Below are positions 34,850-48,901 of a DNA stretch of 64,000 nucleotides, one piece after another. The position numbers were made by a program, and so were the translations under genes. This DNA comes from Piper betle. Taxonomy: Eukaryota > Streptophyta > Magnoliopsida > Piperales > Piperaceae. Numbering within the stretch: the stretch's first letter is position 1; every line of letters starts with the position of its first letter. Under the pieces are notes generated by a model, which worked only from the letters and a program-made list of their open reading frames with translations, was not told where the DNA came from and made no database searches. The stretch covers positions 124,001-188,000 of the forward strand of contig JAURVB010006695.1 of assembly GCA_033002965.1 (NCBI GenBank). The letters are read 5' to 3'.

Positions 34850-35185
34850 TGGAGCAGTCGAGGAATTAGCACATGGCTGCGCGGGGGAATGGGATTGGTG
34901 GGAGAGGTGGAGCGGGTAGGTTGGAGACTTGGGGTGGGCGAGTTCTTGGACGGCGACGTCGAGGCTGGTGTGGGGGTGGGAGAGGTGTAGGGATTGGATG
35001 TTGGGGAAGCGGGAGTAGAGCAGGGAGACCGGGAGGGATGAGATGGAAGCGGGGGAGGAGATGGTGAGGGTGGTGCTGATGAGGAAGCGCTGGTTTCACC
35101 AAGGAGCTGGGCTGGAGGTGGCGGTGGTGGTCGAAGCGGCCGAAGATGGACTCCCAGCAATCTTCCGGCAAATCTTCTAAACGAC
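34850..35185 (-). pseudogene. F-box/LRR gene fragment, 5' end only
   Basis: The minus strand carries an F-box relic (LPEDCWESIFGRFDHHRHLQ, then SSLV) followed, in another frame, by VSLLYSRFPNIQSLHLSHPH and LDVAVQELAH. These match the first 110 residues of the intact gene at 8454 (PDECWEAIFACL, LYSRFPNLTSLHLRHAH, FVRELA). A frameshift separates the two halves and similarity ends near 34860. It is a dispersed inverted relic about 24 kb from the array. Confidence 0.8.
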
Positions 35186-35214
35186 CTCCTCGCCCGAGAC
35201 ATCTTCTTTCCCAA

Positions 35215-37196
35215 TCTTTCTATGGCGGTAATGTAAAATCAGTCCTCACAAAAGCTGCTTGAGATGAGATTGAATGATTGATTCTTTGAATTTTTCAGGT
35301 GAATGACGCAATGCGATCATCAATTCACACACCTGGAATCAAAAGCCACAAAATAAAGAAACAAAAAACTTTTGTACCGATGATCATGATCTACCGCCGC
35401 AAGTGGTCGGATCCAACACAAGATCCCACAATTTCAAAATATAAGTAAGTTACATATACCTCTACAAGATCCGGTGGAAGGAAGGGCATTTCGACGGTGA
35501 CATGGTTGGGTGATTGGAGTGGGAAGATAGTCGGAGAAGGAGAGGAGCCGGGCGAAGTGGAAACTCGATCGGGGGTGGGACGAGGGTCTTGGTTCCTTTC
35601 ACACGGTCCCCTTCATTTAGCCTCTGTATTCGTATCCGTTTTTTTTTATTTCTTTTTGAGCGGAAGTATTTTGTAAATATTATGTATTTTACCTTTTAAA
35701 AAAAAAATTTTTTGTTTGATTTAAAGTGAATAATAATTAATTTCACATCTAATATTTACCGGGGCAATACAAACAAGTAAATAAAAAGTTTAATTATTTT
35801 TAAATAATTAATAATTAAAATCGTATTTTACTTGAACATTTTAACCATAGACTATGCCATTAAGGTGTGTCCCTTGTCATATTTGTCCCTCGTTATTAGG
35901 CCCATGGATCTTGTTGTCACTGAAAAGATTTGACATCCCTTTTTAACCTTTAAGAATTCCTAAATGGATTTGCACTATTCGTTGTTGTTAGACTACTAAA
36001 TCTTATTCCCACTAACAAGATCTAACATTGCTTCTTTTAATATTGTTATTTTGTATGAATGGGTAGAATTAAGCCAATTTGATTTTCTAATTAAATTAAA
36101 TTCAAACCAAAAGGAAATCAGGAATAATTGAAGTTATTAAGTAAAAATTACGTTGGTTCCTAAATAAAATATAAAGTAGCATTAGATCATGATTAAGACA
36201 TCATTCTACAATTTTATTGCAAATTCCTCTTAATTATAAAAGTGGGTGAATTTTAGCATCCACTTAAGTGGTTTTAACGAAAATTACTTAAATTAACCCG
36301 TCTAGGAAATCAGGGAGGGCATCCAGCTATTTTTAAACAAGAAATTAATCTCCTTCATGATTTATCTGTTCACATCTCAAAAAATGGGGGCTGTTTTTAT
36401 ATTACCTAATAGTGTGATAATTAAAACTAATTACTAGAGAAAGAAAATTTTAATTAAAATACCAAAACTAGACAAAAACAAAAAAATAATCAAAATACCA
36501 ATAAGGGGGAGGCCCTAATGCCAACGGTGGGCTAGGGGAAAACACAACAATAACGGGTTCAAGTTTGGTAAGGTCAACTAAAGTGAGTGTGTCGACGATG
36601 TAAACGATGTGAAGAGTGGCCAAAAATTGACGCTAGCCATAGTCGGCCGTGGTTTAAATAGTGACTTTGGGCCCTAATTTGTGGTGAACAACGTGACAAA
36701 TGACGGCAGTTTTGAACAAAAATTATAATTAGTGTGACCAACCTTCGATAAGTAATTATGGTGTTGTCGATGATAATCTGCCAATGGTATACGGTTAACA
36801 CAAGATCAAGGGAAGGAAAATTGGGGAAAGGACAATTTTTTTTATTTTTCGTTTTTTATTTTAAGGCTAATTTTAGTATTTTAATTAAATTTCCTCTTTT
36901 TGGGTAATTTCTTTGATTTTCCCATCAATCGGTAATATCAGCAAACGTTTTCTCCTTTCCCCTAAAAAACTATAATTTAATGGCATTTTATATGGGATAA
37001 TAATGGTAGATTCGTCATTTACTACGTAGCCCACCGCCATTTCCATGAGCCGACTTTAAATTATAGACAAATGGACCTCGATCAAGCCCAGCGCCGAGGC
37101 CAAGGAAGCCTCCTCTCCCATCTTCTGAATTCACCACGTCCCCCCTCCACCAGATCATAGATCAACCCCTCCAAATCCTTGTTCGCCTCAAAATTC
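35215..37196. other. AT-rich intergenic region
   Basis: No gene is seen. Small GC-richer patches at 35480-35620 and 36500-36700 have open frames without recognisable content. Confidence 0.45.
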
Positions 37197-37553
37197 ATGG
37201 CCAGTCATAACACCAACAATCCTTCCTCACAATCCCAAGAGGAAGCAGAGGTCGTGTCTTTCCTTGCCGAGTCGTCTTTGAGCGCAACATACGACGACGA
37301 CAACGTCGAAGACCATGATATAGATGAGGCGCCCGAAGTAATGGCTGCCCGGCAACTCGTCCAACTCAGCGGAGACTCCGGCGATAGGTCGACGGAGGAG
37401 GAAGGCGAGGAAGTGGGGCCCAGGGCTGCTGCGACAACAGGCGGCGGCGAGAAGGCGAGGCCGTGTGGGAGGAGGAAGAGGAAGTATCTGCCGATCGCGG
37501 TGGTGTACGCCAAGACAAGGCCTATGCCTGTGATGGGCAAGCATCGGAGGTGA
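37197..37553 (+). CDS. Small intronless plant protein of unknown function
   Basis: The ATG at 37197 opens 118 codons ending in TGA at 37551. The N-terminal half is Ser/Asn/Glu-rich and acidic. A central MAARQLVQLSG motif is followed by a low-complexity Glu/Gly linker. A basic C-terminus, RRKRKYLPIAVVYAKTRPM, ends in VMGKHRR. The combination of an A-A-x-Q-L-x-x-L-S motif and a C-terminal basic stretch before a Tyr-x-x-T-(R/K)-P motif is one I associate with small uncharacterised plant proteins, possibly nuclear given the KRK cluster. Base composition is distinctly GC-richer than the flanks and the reading frame is clean, which supports a real gene. The upstream 5' leader is pyrimidine-rich (37090-37180). 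No function can be assigned. Confidence 0.6.
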   Translation: MASHNTNNPSSQSQEEAEVVSFLAESSLSATYDDDNVEDHDIDEAPEVMAARQLVQLSGDSGDRSTEEEGEEVGPRAAATTGGGEKARPCGRRKRKYLPIAVVYAKTRPMPVMGKHRR

Positions 37554-39226
37554 TGATCGCGGACGGTTATGTCGGGCGTTGCCTAGTCTTTGTATATTCG
37601 TGTTTAGAACGATGATCAGTTAGAATCGTAATTGTGCATAATCATTTTGCTTCTTCTCTTTAATCGATCATGTTCGAGTAATAATTTGATATTTTCTCTC
37701 GGATTCATGGCCGTGATATTAATTGCATGGTACGTAGTTTCAATCCACAGGAAGAAGATGCATTCTTCCCATTTTCAGTTTTATGATGTGTGCAAACGCT
37801 TTAATTTTATAGTATAACTTAACCGAGTATTGACTGTTATTATACGAACTACATCAATATTATTGTTAGTTCGATTCAATTATATTAATCACCTGCTGTG
37901 AATTAATTAATTATGTGATGAGTGATTTTTTGTTTAGAAAAACAAATGAAAACGTAGATAACCTGATTCGAGTTTTGAAACCACGAATTTTCATAATCAT
38001 CAAATAGATGGCAGATTATCAAGAGTTACATAAACGTTTAAGATTGGGATTCATGTATTATTCGAATGGAGAGAATTGCATGTCTCTCTTTATGTATTGG
38101 ATCACTTGCTCGAGTCTATAGACTATCTGGGCGTAGATGCATCCTTAGTCATCTCTGAGTTGAATATATCTTTAGTTGCGACTTCCTTCACACCTTCTTG
38201 ATCGTATATATGTAGATTTTTTTGTTTAAGTAACTTGTGTCGAAGGCCATTAATTCGTCATCACTTACACACCCCCGCAGCATGGGCTTATTACTTGTCT
38301 CGGAAGCTAATTTCTTAGTTTCTTTCAATCTGTCAACAAAAAAATTAACAGCTTGCCGAGGGTGAAGGCTTGGCCAGGAGGGAAGCAGATGACAACAGCG
38401 ACATGGAGACGCATAGATGTGGCGATTTGGCGACCTTCATAGGAGGGATTGGGAGGACTCATGCCATCCTCTAGCCTCTTCATATTAATCACCGGGCACC
38501 CAACAGCTAGCTCGGTTAGGCATGTGGGAGAGTAGTAAAACTGCTAATAATCGGTAAGAGTGGCAAGGAGAAAACAAAAGGGCAAGCAATAAAACAACGA
38601 CGTACGTTTCGGCTTTGCATGCAAGAACCATTTTGCCACAGTCTAAGCTATTACGTCTTCGTTGGACAGAAGTAAAGATCATAGTAATGTGCCATTTGGG
38701 CGAGAAATCATATTACTGAGTTCTACTAGCACCACGTCAATCAATCAACTTGCTAAATAGAGAATCTTTTAAGACAGTTTTAAGGGCTATTACAGCGGGC
38801 ACCTTGACACGCGCGTGGTAGTACTCCGGCTCGGTCCGTAATCGAATTTCTTAAACTTCTTTCTTCATCGCAACGTAAAAAAATCACTCCCTTGCTCAAA
38901 GAGAGAACATTACTTCCACTCACGCATTATTACCGAAAGTCAAATAGTAAATTACGACGCTAACCAGTCAAGGAGAGTGCCGTGCGTTGAATCTCTGATT
39001 ATTTCACAAAAAAATTTTGGAGGGGTCTAGAAAATTCAGAGAAAGGGAAATCAAACAATAAACACGACATTCAAATGTCCCGTTTTTCAAGGACTTAAAA
39101 AAGGATCATCCCGATGTTGCGTATACAAAATTTAAGCAAATAGATAATGGTATTGTCAAGATACTTTCTCGTAATGCGAAAAATTCAAACCCTGCAAAAC
39201 AACAAAACGATTCCCTGACACAAACT
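37554..39226. other. Intergenic region
   Basis: No gene is recognised. A 65-residue minus frame at 38485-38682 has a hydrophobic stretch but no family resemblance, so I do not call it. Confidence 0.45.
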
Positions 39227-41610
<2,384 letters not shown>

Positions 41611-42065
41611 CAATAAATTAACACAACCACACGTGAGAGACGACATCATCAAATCGAGTTCCTTAAGAAGATGCAAAATGAACAAATCACTTGAAGTGCA
41701 CGAATATGCCGCTCATTAAAACTACAATTCCTCTACAACTATAAACGAACTACACGTCTCAGCCTTCACGTCGATTCAAAAGCACTTACTATACAAAAAC
41801 TGTCAACATTCGGCGCAACGGAACAACGAAAAGATGGTCCATATCGTCATAACCTAGCTACATCAGCTAATCACAATAATTAAAAAAACACGCATACAGC
41901 ACAGATGCTAGTGGTAAGATGAATAACAACTCATCAATAACCTTCTCACAAGAGATGGCGAGAGGAGATGGTAGTATTCAGGATTCAATCCGGACATAGA
42001 AGCGTAAACGCGAGGAGAATACTGACCTGCAGCAGCAACGTCGCTCGGCACTCGGCGGCGCCCAA

Positions 42066-42073
42066 AAACCCTA
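42066..42073 (+). promoter_or_regulatory. Telo-box in the RPL3 promoter or leader
   Basis: AAACCCTA, the plant telo-box, lies about 40 bp upstream of the end of the first non-coding exon. It is characteristic of translation-machinery genes and acts together with site II elements. Confidence 0.75.
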
Positions 42074-42167
42074 AGAGGGGGTGTAATATAGGGGGCGAAG
42101 ATGGTGCTTGGCGTAATGTCATAAATACCCTCGGCTCCTACAGGATGAGGTGTCTGGGTCGGGGTCG

Positions 42168-42180
42168 AGCCCATGGCCCA
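42168..42180 (-). promoter_or_regulatory. Pair of site II elements in the RPL3 promoter
   Basis: On the transcript strand TGGGCC (42180-42175) and TGGGCT (42173-42168) are separated by one base. TGGGCY site II motifs are bound by TCP factors and typically sit a little upstream of a telo-box in ribosomal protein genes, as here (about 100 bp). Confidence 0.75.
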
Positions 42181-44089
42181 CCCGTTTCGGTTGACGAATC
42201 CACACTCCAACCCATCGCGCATAAATTTGACCCTATATTATATAGAATTAAATTTTATTAACTGATAATTATTGTAAAATTTATGACCCGAGTTAGAGTT
42301 TTCTAGTCATAACCGGTCGGTTCAACCGTTATTTTTAGTCGAATCAATTTCAGAATATTAGTAAGACAGTAACATAATGAGTTATTAAAATATGTGAAAA
42401 TACGCATAGATTTTTTTATTTATTCTAGTATTAAACCATATAATTATTTTTAAGCCGAATAACGTATTATGATGCGTTATAAACTAGTCTGGATGGGTTA
42501 TTAGTTACAAAGTAAATTATTATAATGTTATGATGCGTATTATATTTTATAAGATTTTCCCTTTTTTTTGAATTTTTTAAGGATTTATTATGAGTTAATT
42601 ATTATTTTTTGACTCAAGTTGTCGTAGAGTCAACCCTCGACGCTACCCTTGTGATTGCCGCCAATGCCACCGTCAATCAACATCGCCGAGGCCCATCGTT
42701 CGTGCCGCTCTGGTGCTACCGTGGCCAACCGACCTCGGTTGACTCGTCACTGCCGCCATCGATTGTTGCCACTATTGCTGCCCTCACCGCCACCACCGTT
42801 GGGTCGAGCTCGCCAAGCAAGTACCGACCCATAACCCCGATAGCCTTGCCGGAAAAGTTGTTTAAAAACCACAAGTAAGCCATTGGAAAATCACCCGAAA
42901 CTGTCAAAAAATCGGATTAGCTGAAATTCACTGGATCTTCCGCCAAATGCATCCACTCGAACCCGATCGAACTTCAGACACCAACAGGTGTGGAATTTGA
43001 GTCTTGAGCAACACGACAAAACCATAGTTGTTGCCGATTGGTGACAAGATGGGTATAATTAACTCAGAGTTAATTTATTAAAAGGTGATAATTATTAGCA
43101 CATCATGTTAAGTTTAATGAACTAACGAGTTTGCTATTTTATCGTAAATAAAAATATGAAATTTACTTGATGAATGTTAATGAACTAATTAGGTAAATTA
43201 ATTAAGTATCGTAATTTAATGCAACGTAGAGTAGAGAAAACTTATATGGGATTGATGTATGATTGATATATGTATGCTACAGGATTTGTGAATGTATCAT
43301 GAGTGGGCATTAGCTTTTAGTTTGACGTGTAAGTACGAAGTAAGAGATAACCGCCTAGGCATGAGAACACGCTCAGAGCTTCTGCCAGGTCCGTTTAGGA
43401 CTCGTTCCCAGTTTTACACTCTATTCTATTGTATATTTGTTTTATAACTTACAGAACATGTTAAATGGTGTTTTATCAGATCCCACTTAACCTGGGTCAT
43501 TTAATCAATTAATTTTTTAGATTAATAACCATCGAGGATGAGATTCATCGAGTTTGATTTCGGAAATAAGATCCACAGCAATTTGCCTTCGAGCATATTA
43601 TATGAATCCCTTCCCAGACCTATATATATATAATTTTATCATATTTTAGTGAGATAAGAGATGGGAAAGACTGACTTGCACATACTATGAGCGGGTGCAC
43701 GTGTCAGTCAAAGCAAACTCTGGATTAGTGAGTGGGTTGTTTCATTCTTGAGGGATCATGACAACTCTCACTTTGAATTCCTCACACTCGGAGAAACGTA
43801 TAAGTCTACAAGTATTGTTTAGTACATTGAACATTTAGACTTGTGGGTTAAAGAGTATTAAAGGCGACTAAATGAAAGTACTCGATTTTCATACTCAAGG
43901 TCGGGAGAATTATGAAAGAAAAGAGATGGCTTAAGATATACTAGTAGTCCTGAGGGATCAGGAAAATGAGAAAGTGTCGAGAGAGGCAGGAGACCAGTCA
44001 GTTCGGGATGCTATTGGGTTTACAGCCCAATGGCTCCTCAATAGATGCCCTTAAGAGTGTTCATGAGAAGTATATAAATGATTTTATTC

Positions 44090-44155
44090 AAAATGAGAAT
44101 CAACTCTCATTTGTTAGTTTGCAAAATGAGAGTCAACTCTCATTTGTTAGTTTGC
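44090..44155. repeat. 33-bp tandem duplication with internal inverted repeat
   Basis: The unit AAAATGAGARTCAACTCTCA plus TTTGTTAGTTTGC occurs at 44090-44122 and 44123-44155 with a single difference. Each unit contains the inverted pair ATGAGA(A/G)T..ACTCTCAT. Confidence 0.9.
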
Positions 44156-44187
44156 TATATAGTTATATTTTTGGACCAGTAACACTC

Positions 44188-44191
<4 letters not shown>

Positions 44192-44245
<54 letters not shown>
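44192..44245. repeat. TA dinucleotide microsatellite, 27 units
   Basis: An uninterrupted run of about 54 bases of alternating T and A. Likely length-variable between individuals. Confidence 0.95.
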
Positions 44246-44249
<4 letters not shown>

Positions 44250-45464
44250 TGAAGATTAAATACTAGATATGCCGGCTTGGACACACGAGCAGTGTCCTAC
44301 CTTGCACACAGACACACATGCTCGCCGACAAAATATTTCTTTTGACTATTTTGATTGTTTTATTATATTATTATGAAAATGAAACACTTGTGATAAAAAT
44401 TTTGGGTATATAGAAATGGATAGTGATAACATGATCTAAATATACATTAGTGTGCGGTTAGAACGATAAAAAGTGGGAATGTGAATTGAATAAACAGGTA
44501 GGTCGAGACCCAAAACGTAGAATATTATGACGTTGCCAAATTAAATGTACAGGTGAAAAATATGGTGTAATGAATGTATCTAGATTTTTATGTTTATATA
44601 CGTTGATTTGACAGGGTGGCCCCTAATTGTACTTTAAGGGGGATTTTGTCTATTTTATCTCAAAAAGTTGTTATCAATTTTATCATCATTATTGTTGGTA
44701 TGAACTAGTTGTCCTATCATTCATATAGTAGTATGTTAGGGTTTTTATATATTCATCTAAGCATAACAATTGACATCTTTTATCTTAAGACGTCGACAAT
44801 AAATATACTTGGATTTGTAATGTTTTAGTTTAGTTAGCGAGTGAGCTAGATTTGGGGTGTCACAATTATCCTCTTTTAAATGTCATTCTCAAATGAAATT
44901 ATAGCCAAAGTTCTTCAAAAATAATTAAAGATAAGTAGAAATGTTATGCTAAATAAATATTAATAAGTGGCAAAAGTTTGTTTAGATAAAATAGGAGATT
45001 ATATGTGAAAAAATAATAATAAGTTTGAGGATGATTGCATGTATTAGAAGTTATTGTTACTAATTAAATTTTAGTTGAATTTTCTAACAGAGAACCACAG
45101 AGCTGATGGAGAGTTAGGATCAACTATTATAAGGGCTAAAACATAATGACAATTAAAAAAAAATCCCGGCACATTCTTGTAAATGGCATAGATAATATTT
45201 GCGAATCTCGACACTCTCTCTCAAGTTTTCAAACGGACATGATCTATTAACCGATCTATGATTGATTAAATGAACCACAGCTCGGCTTATATTCTTTGAA
45301 AAAGCTGATGACCTTAAGTTTCATTTACTGAATTATCATCTTCGACCTTTTAAGTGCTTCAATGAGTGTCCTATAATTGGATGAGTCCTTGATAAGTTGG
45401 CTAACCAAATACAAAATTAGGAACAAAAAATGTAACAAGTCCGCAAGATGGCCAAGATGCAACT

Positions 45465-45508
45465 GATCAGAGAAGTTCCGGCGACACCGGCCAAACCATT
45501 CATGGCAT
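45465..45508. repeat. Displaced copy of the 3' coding end of the PAP2-like gene
   Basis: GATCAGAGAAG...GACACCGGCCAAACC..TCATGGC at 45465-45508 is an imperfect direct copy of 45621-45667, which lies in the last coding exon of the PAP2-like gene (the GFAGVTIISSLII region). The copy lies about 155 bp further along, beyond the stop codon, and could be a relic of a local duplication. Confidence 0.7.
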
Positions 45509-45581
45509 GATACCCATCAAAAGGAACAGCGTATCGTAACATGAATACTCTGCAAATTAGAGTAAAGTAACGTGGTAAAAT

Positions 45582-47700
45582 TCAACCATCAGAAGTCCAA
45601 GTGAACGCTAAAAGGCAAATAATCAGAGAAGAAATTATGGTGACACCGGCAAAACCCCTCATGGCCCATTCACCACTTCTTTGATGGTGCTGCTGATCTG
45701 CCAAGTCCACCTCTCCAAGAATCTCCCTCATCTTGTCCATATCAGAGCCTTTAGCTGCTTGAAACAATCTTTCCTGTATTTGCTCAAACTTGTTGAGTCT
45801 CTTGACTCTGGATGAATCTTTGGCCGACCACAGGAGTCCAGAAATTCGCCACAAGAGAATCCCCACATAGACGGCAACTACGCAATCAACAGTATAGTGA
45901 TGTCTTTCACGTATTTCTCTTTGACCACTATGCAGAACGAGAAGCCATGTAAGAGCAGAACTCCAACCACCATATGCTTCCTATACACCATATCTCGTCC
46001 ATATTATTAGTCACTTCAATGATGTGCACAAGGTTTTAAACATGAAGAAATGAAGCATTAGGGAAGTCGAGCATAGAAAGCAAGAAAGGAGGTCAAACGA
46101 ACATCAGTCCAAGCCATGACAGTGAGAACAGCCACTACCATGTGACCACTGTATAAAAGATCATTGCAACCGACACCAGCTTTCTTTAGAAAACTGAACT
46201 ACGAGGAGCCTTTTGAAACAGTAGGACGCAAGAAATCAGCAAGAAATGTCATTGAGCCCCAGTGAGGCCGATGATCCACAGGATAGTCTTCGACATCCTC
46301 TGAAACGATCAAAATATCAAGAGTAAAACTTCAACATTCTCAACAAACAAAACAAACAAATGAAAATGGCTACAGAGACATACCAAAAGCCTTGTCTATT
46401 TGAATCACTGCTCTTATGGCATCAGCACTAGATGCATAAGGAACATAATATTTCTGGGCCCACGGATGAGGACGTGAAAGAACCCGAAACCGAGAAGCGG
46501 CACACCATGGCCTTGGTGATGGAAGGATGGTGGTAACAAAAGACAAGGCTCGAAGGAGGCGTGCAATAGCCATTATGAACATGTACCTTGCCCCAAGTCC
46601 AAGACCAGGAGCTTTAACAGAATCAAACAACACAGAGAAGCAGAGCATCAGAAATAGCATCAGGTAGTGGTGGAGACCAATTATACGAGCTCTTAACACT
46701 GTAACAACCCAAGACGGAAGCTTCTCGTTCAAGTCCAGAAATAGCCACTGTCCAGTGTCAGGAAGAGGTGGTGCAGACCTGTTGACATGAAACCAAAAAC
46801 ACATAAATGCCACAAACTTCTTAGACTTGTTCGACCCATCTGATTATCATTGCAATAATATTAGATTTGATAAATGAACTAATAAAAAATTTTCGACTGT
46901 CATTGTAAGATGAACAAGATTAATTTAACTAAGCCATTAGTTTCTTCTATAATCCACCTCTTTTAGACCTAATTAACCCTGACGTGCATCAGTACACGCC
47001 AGAGCAGAAATCCTTAAATTATTGAACTATTGGATTTCGCTCTTGGGAAGGACCAATACCTGATCATTAGGAAATTCAAGCCTTATGATGGACTTATAAA
47101 AAAAGCAACTTAATATCATGAATCTGAGGTCAATTCATAAAATATCCTGCTTCGCATTTACAAAATTATACCTCAAACAATCCCACCGGAATGCTACATA
47201 ATTGTCTGCTTTATCATCACCCGCAATGCAAAAACTCAAATCATAAAATCATCTAAATTCCAATATCTTAGCAGCCCAGAGGCAAAGATCTACACAGAAC
47301 AAAAGGCAGTCCAAAACACTAACAATTGCTTCCGACAACACTAAATCTACAAACAGCAATTGAGAACTCGAACTATAGACAGTAATCAATCACAAATTAA
47401 GTCATGTACCCCATTAAAACGGAAAAAATCAAATCTTTCACACCTATGCCAGTCCAGACCGAGTACGGCAGTGGAGGAGCGCACGACAGCATCTCGAGGA
47501 GGAGCGCAGACAGCATGAAGAGCAGGGAAGCGATGAAAGGGAAGTGCGGATCGGAGCTCCGAAGACCAGTGGCGGTAGGAGGGTACACGGGTGTGGGAGA
47601 CGAGGGCAAGCACCGACCACAGTGCGGGTTGGAGGCGGGCATGCCAAGACGGAGAGAAATGGCGGAGGTAGTCGATGGCGATGTAGGACATGGCGGCCAT
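45582..47700 (-). pseudogene. PAP2/sphingomyelin-synthase-like membrane protein gene with in-frame stop and paired frameshifts
   Basis: Family: plant multi-pass proteins with a PAP2_C-type (sphingomyelin-synthase-like) lipid phosphatase/transferase domain. Coding exons: 47700-47444, 46778-46384, 46299-46103, 45980-45582, together 1248 nt with consistent phases. The N-terminus is MAAMSYIAIDYLRHFSPSWH. Catalytic signatures CNDLLYSGHM and RHHYTVDCVVAVYVG are present, followed by a cytosolic KDSSRVKRLNKFEQIQERLF region and a last membrane segment. Two defects: (1) after HWSSELRSALPF the literal frame reads HRFPALHAVCAPPRDAV, whereas the +1 frame gives a perfect membrane segment, IASLLFMLSALLLEML. 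The normal frame returns at VRSSTAVLGLDWH, so a T-run gain near 47534 is compensated by a loss near 47487. (2) TAG at 46201-46199 replaces the Trp expected before FSFLKKAGVGCNDLL, upstream of both catalytic motifs. Probably a recent pseudogene; sequencing error could explain (1) better than (2). Confidence 0.8.
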
Positions 47701-48901
47701 GCCCAGACCCTCTTTTCATCGAGGCCGCACCATCCCCGGCGTCGTCGATGCGGTCGGCGTCGTCGATGCGCCGGCGACCGCATCGCCGGCGCCGTAGCCG
47801 GAGAAAGAGAGGAGGGTGGGCTTAAACGGTGACTAAGATAGCGACGGTTAGGAAGTCAACGTCGAGTTCACCGTCCATTTGTCCTAGACCAAGATTGGCG
47901 CATGAAATGACCATAATAACCTTATTTCCTAAATACCACCCATCTAATTTATCTCATTATTTTATTATTATATTATATATAAATAAATATAAATAGTTAT
48001 AATTAAATTTATTATTATATATATATAATATAAATACTATATTATTATATTATTTTATTAAATCGAAGTACTAATTAATTTCGAATCAAGTTTGAATTAT
48101 AACTGAGTCGAGTCGAATTGAGTCAAAGACGGCTTTACTCAATCTCAACTCAAAAGATTTAAGTTCGAGTCAAGTTTGATCTCGAATATTTAAATAACAA
48201 ATTTTGAGTCGAACCGAATTGAATGTCAAATACTCATAAACTGACTAACTTAATTTAACAGCCCTACCTCCATCACCTTGCTCTTTTTTTCCTTTTTTTT
48301 CTTTTTTGCTTTATTTTGTGTGTATTCATCTGCTCTAATTGATGTTTTGTTGTTGCATGTGTATTGTTTATTGGTAGCTTTGAAAAAATACATTTTTTAG
48401 GTATAAAGGGTAGTGATTTGAGCCAATTTGAGAGCTTTTTTCAAGCAAAATGAAAGATGGTCTCAAACGGATAATTATTGGTAGCTTCGGAGAGAAAAAA
48501 ACTATTGCCTTTGATATAAAGAACTGTGATTTGAGCCAATCTGATATCACCTGTTACCCAAAACTCTGGCCGAAAGGCGTGGGACTCGGGAAATGCACTT
48601 CTCAGCTTGAAGAAATTTGTGTTGGCATTACAATCCTCGGGTAATGTGAAAAGTTTGTAGAATTGTTGGTGCTAAAAATCTAATATGCAAAATTGTGTAC
48701 AAATTATTTTCTTTTATTCTGTTTTTCCAAGTAAACAAATAATTTTGTTGCACCACTGTCTCTCGGCTTATTGATAGGGTCCTTCCACTGGATCCATACA
48801 AAATTAATGAATAGCAACCGCCTAACCAAATAGAACAAAAGCAACTAGCTATGCACATACGAGGAAAAATGAAGGGATGAGAGATTTTTAGGAGGGGTTT
48901 T
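47701..48901. other. Upstream region of the PAP2-like gene and intergenic DNA
   Basis: Positions 47701-47830 are GC-rich and likely the leader and promoter of the PAP2-like gene. 48050-48240 is rich in GAGTCGAGTCGAATTGAGTC-type sequence, similar in style to 15430-15550 and 60290-60420, a dispersed repeat. 48250-48900 holds the 3' flank of the UGT80 gene. No further gene is seen. Confidence 0.45.

Larger units (their letters stand above)
42181..45460. other. AT-rich intergenic region
   Basis: No gene is supported. A GC-richer patch at 42600-42880 and a stretch at 43960-44160 have open frames without recognisable content. Parts of 43300-44870 have the look of retroelement debris, for example the GGGGTGTCACA near 44857, but no paired LTRs or target duplication were found. 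Confidence 0.4.

Noticed and set aside
38485..38682. 65-residue minus frame with a hydrophobic stretch, possibly a secreted peptide
   Set aside because: No recognisable family, no promoter context, and the signal-like segment is weak evidence alone.
43966..44259. 97-codon frame ending in an IYIYIY run
   Set aside because: The tail is the TA microsatellite translated and the middle is the 33-bp duplication; no coding signature.
44848..44872. GGGGTGTCACA as an LTR terminus
   Set aside because: No matching start with TGT..CA borders or target duplication could be located upstream.
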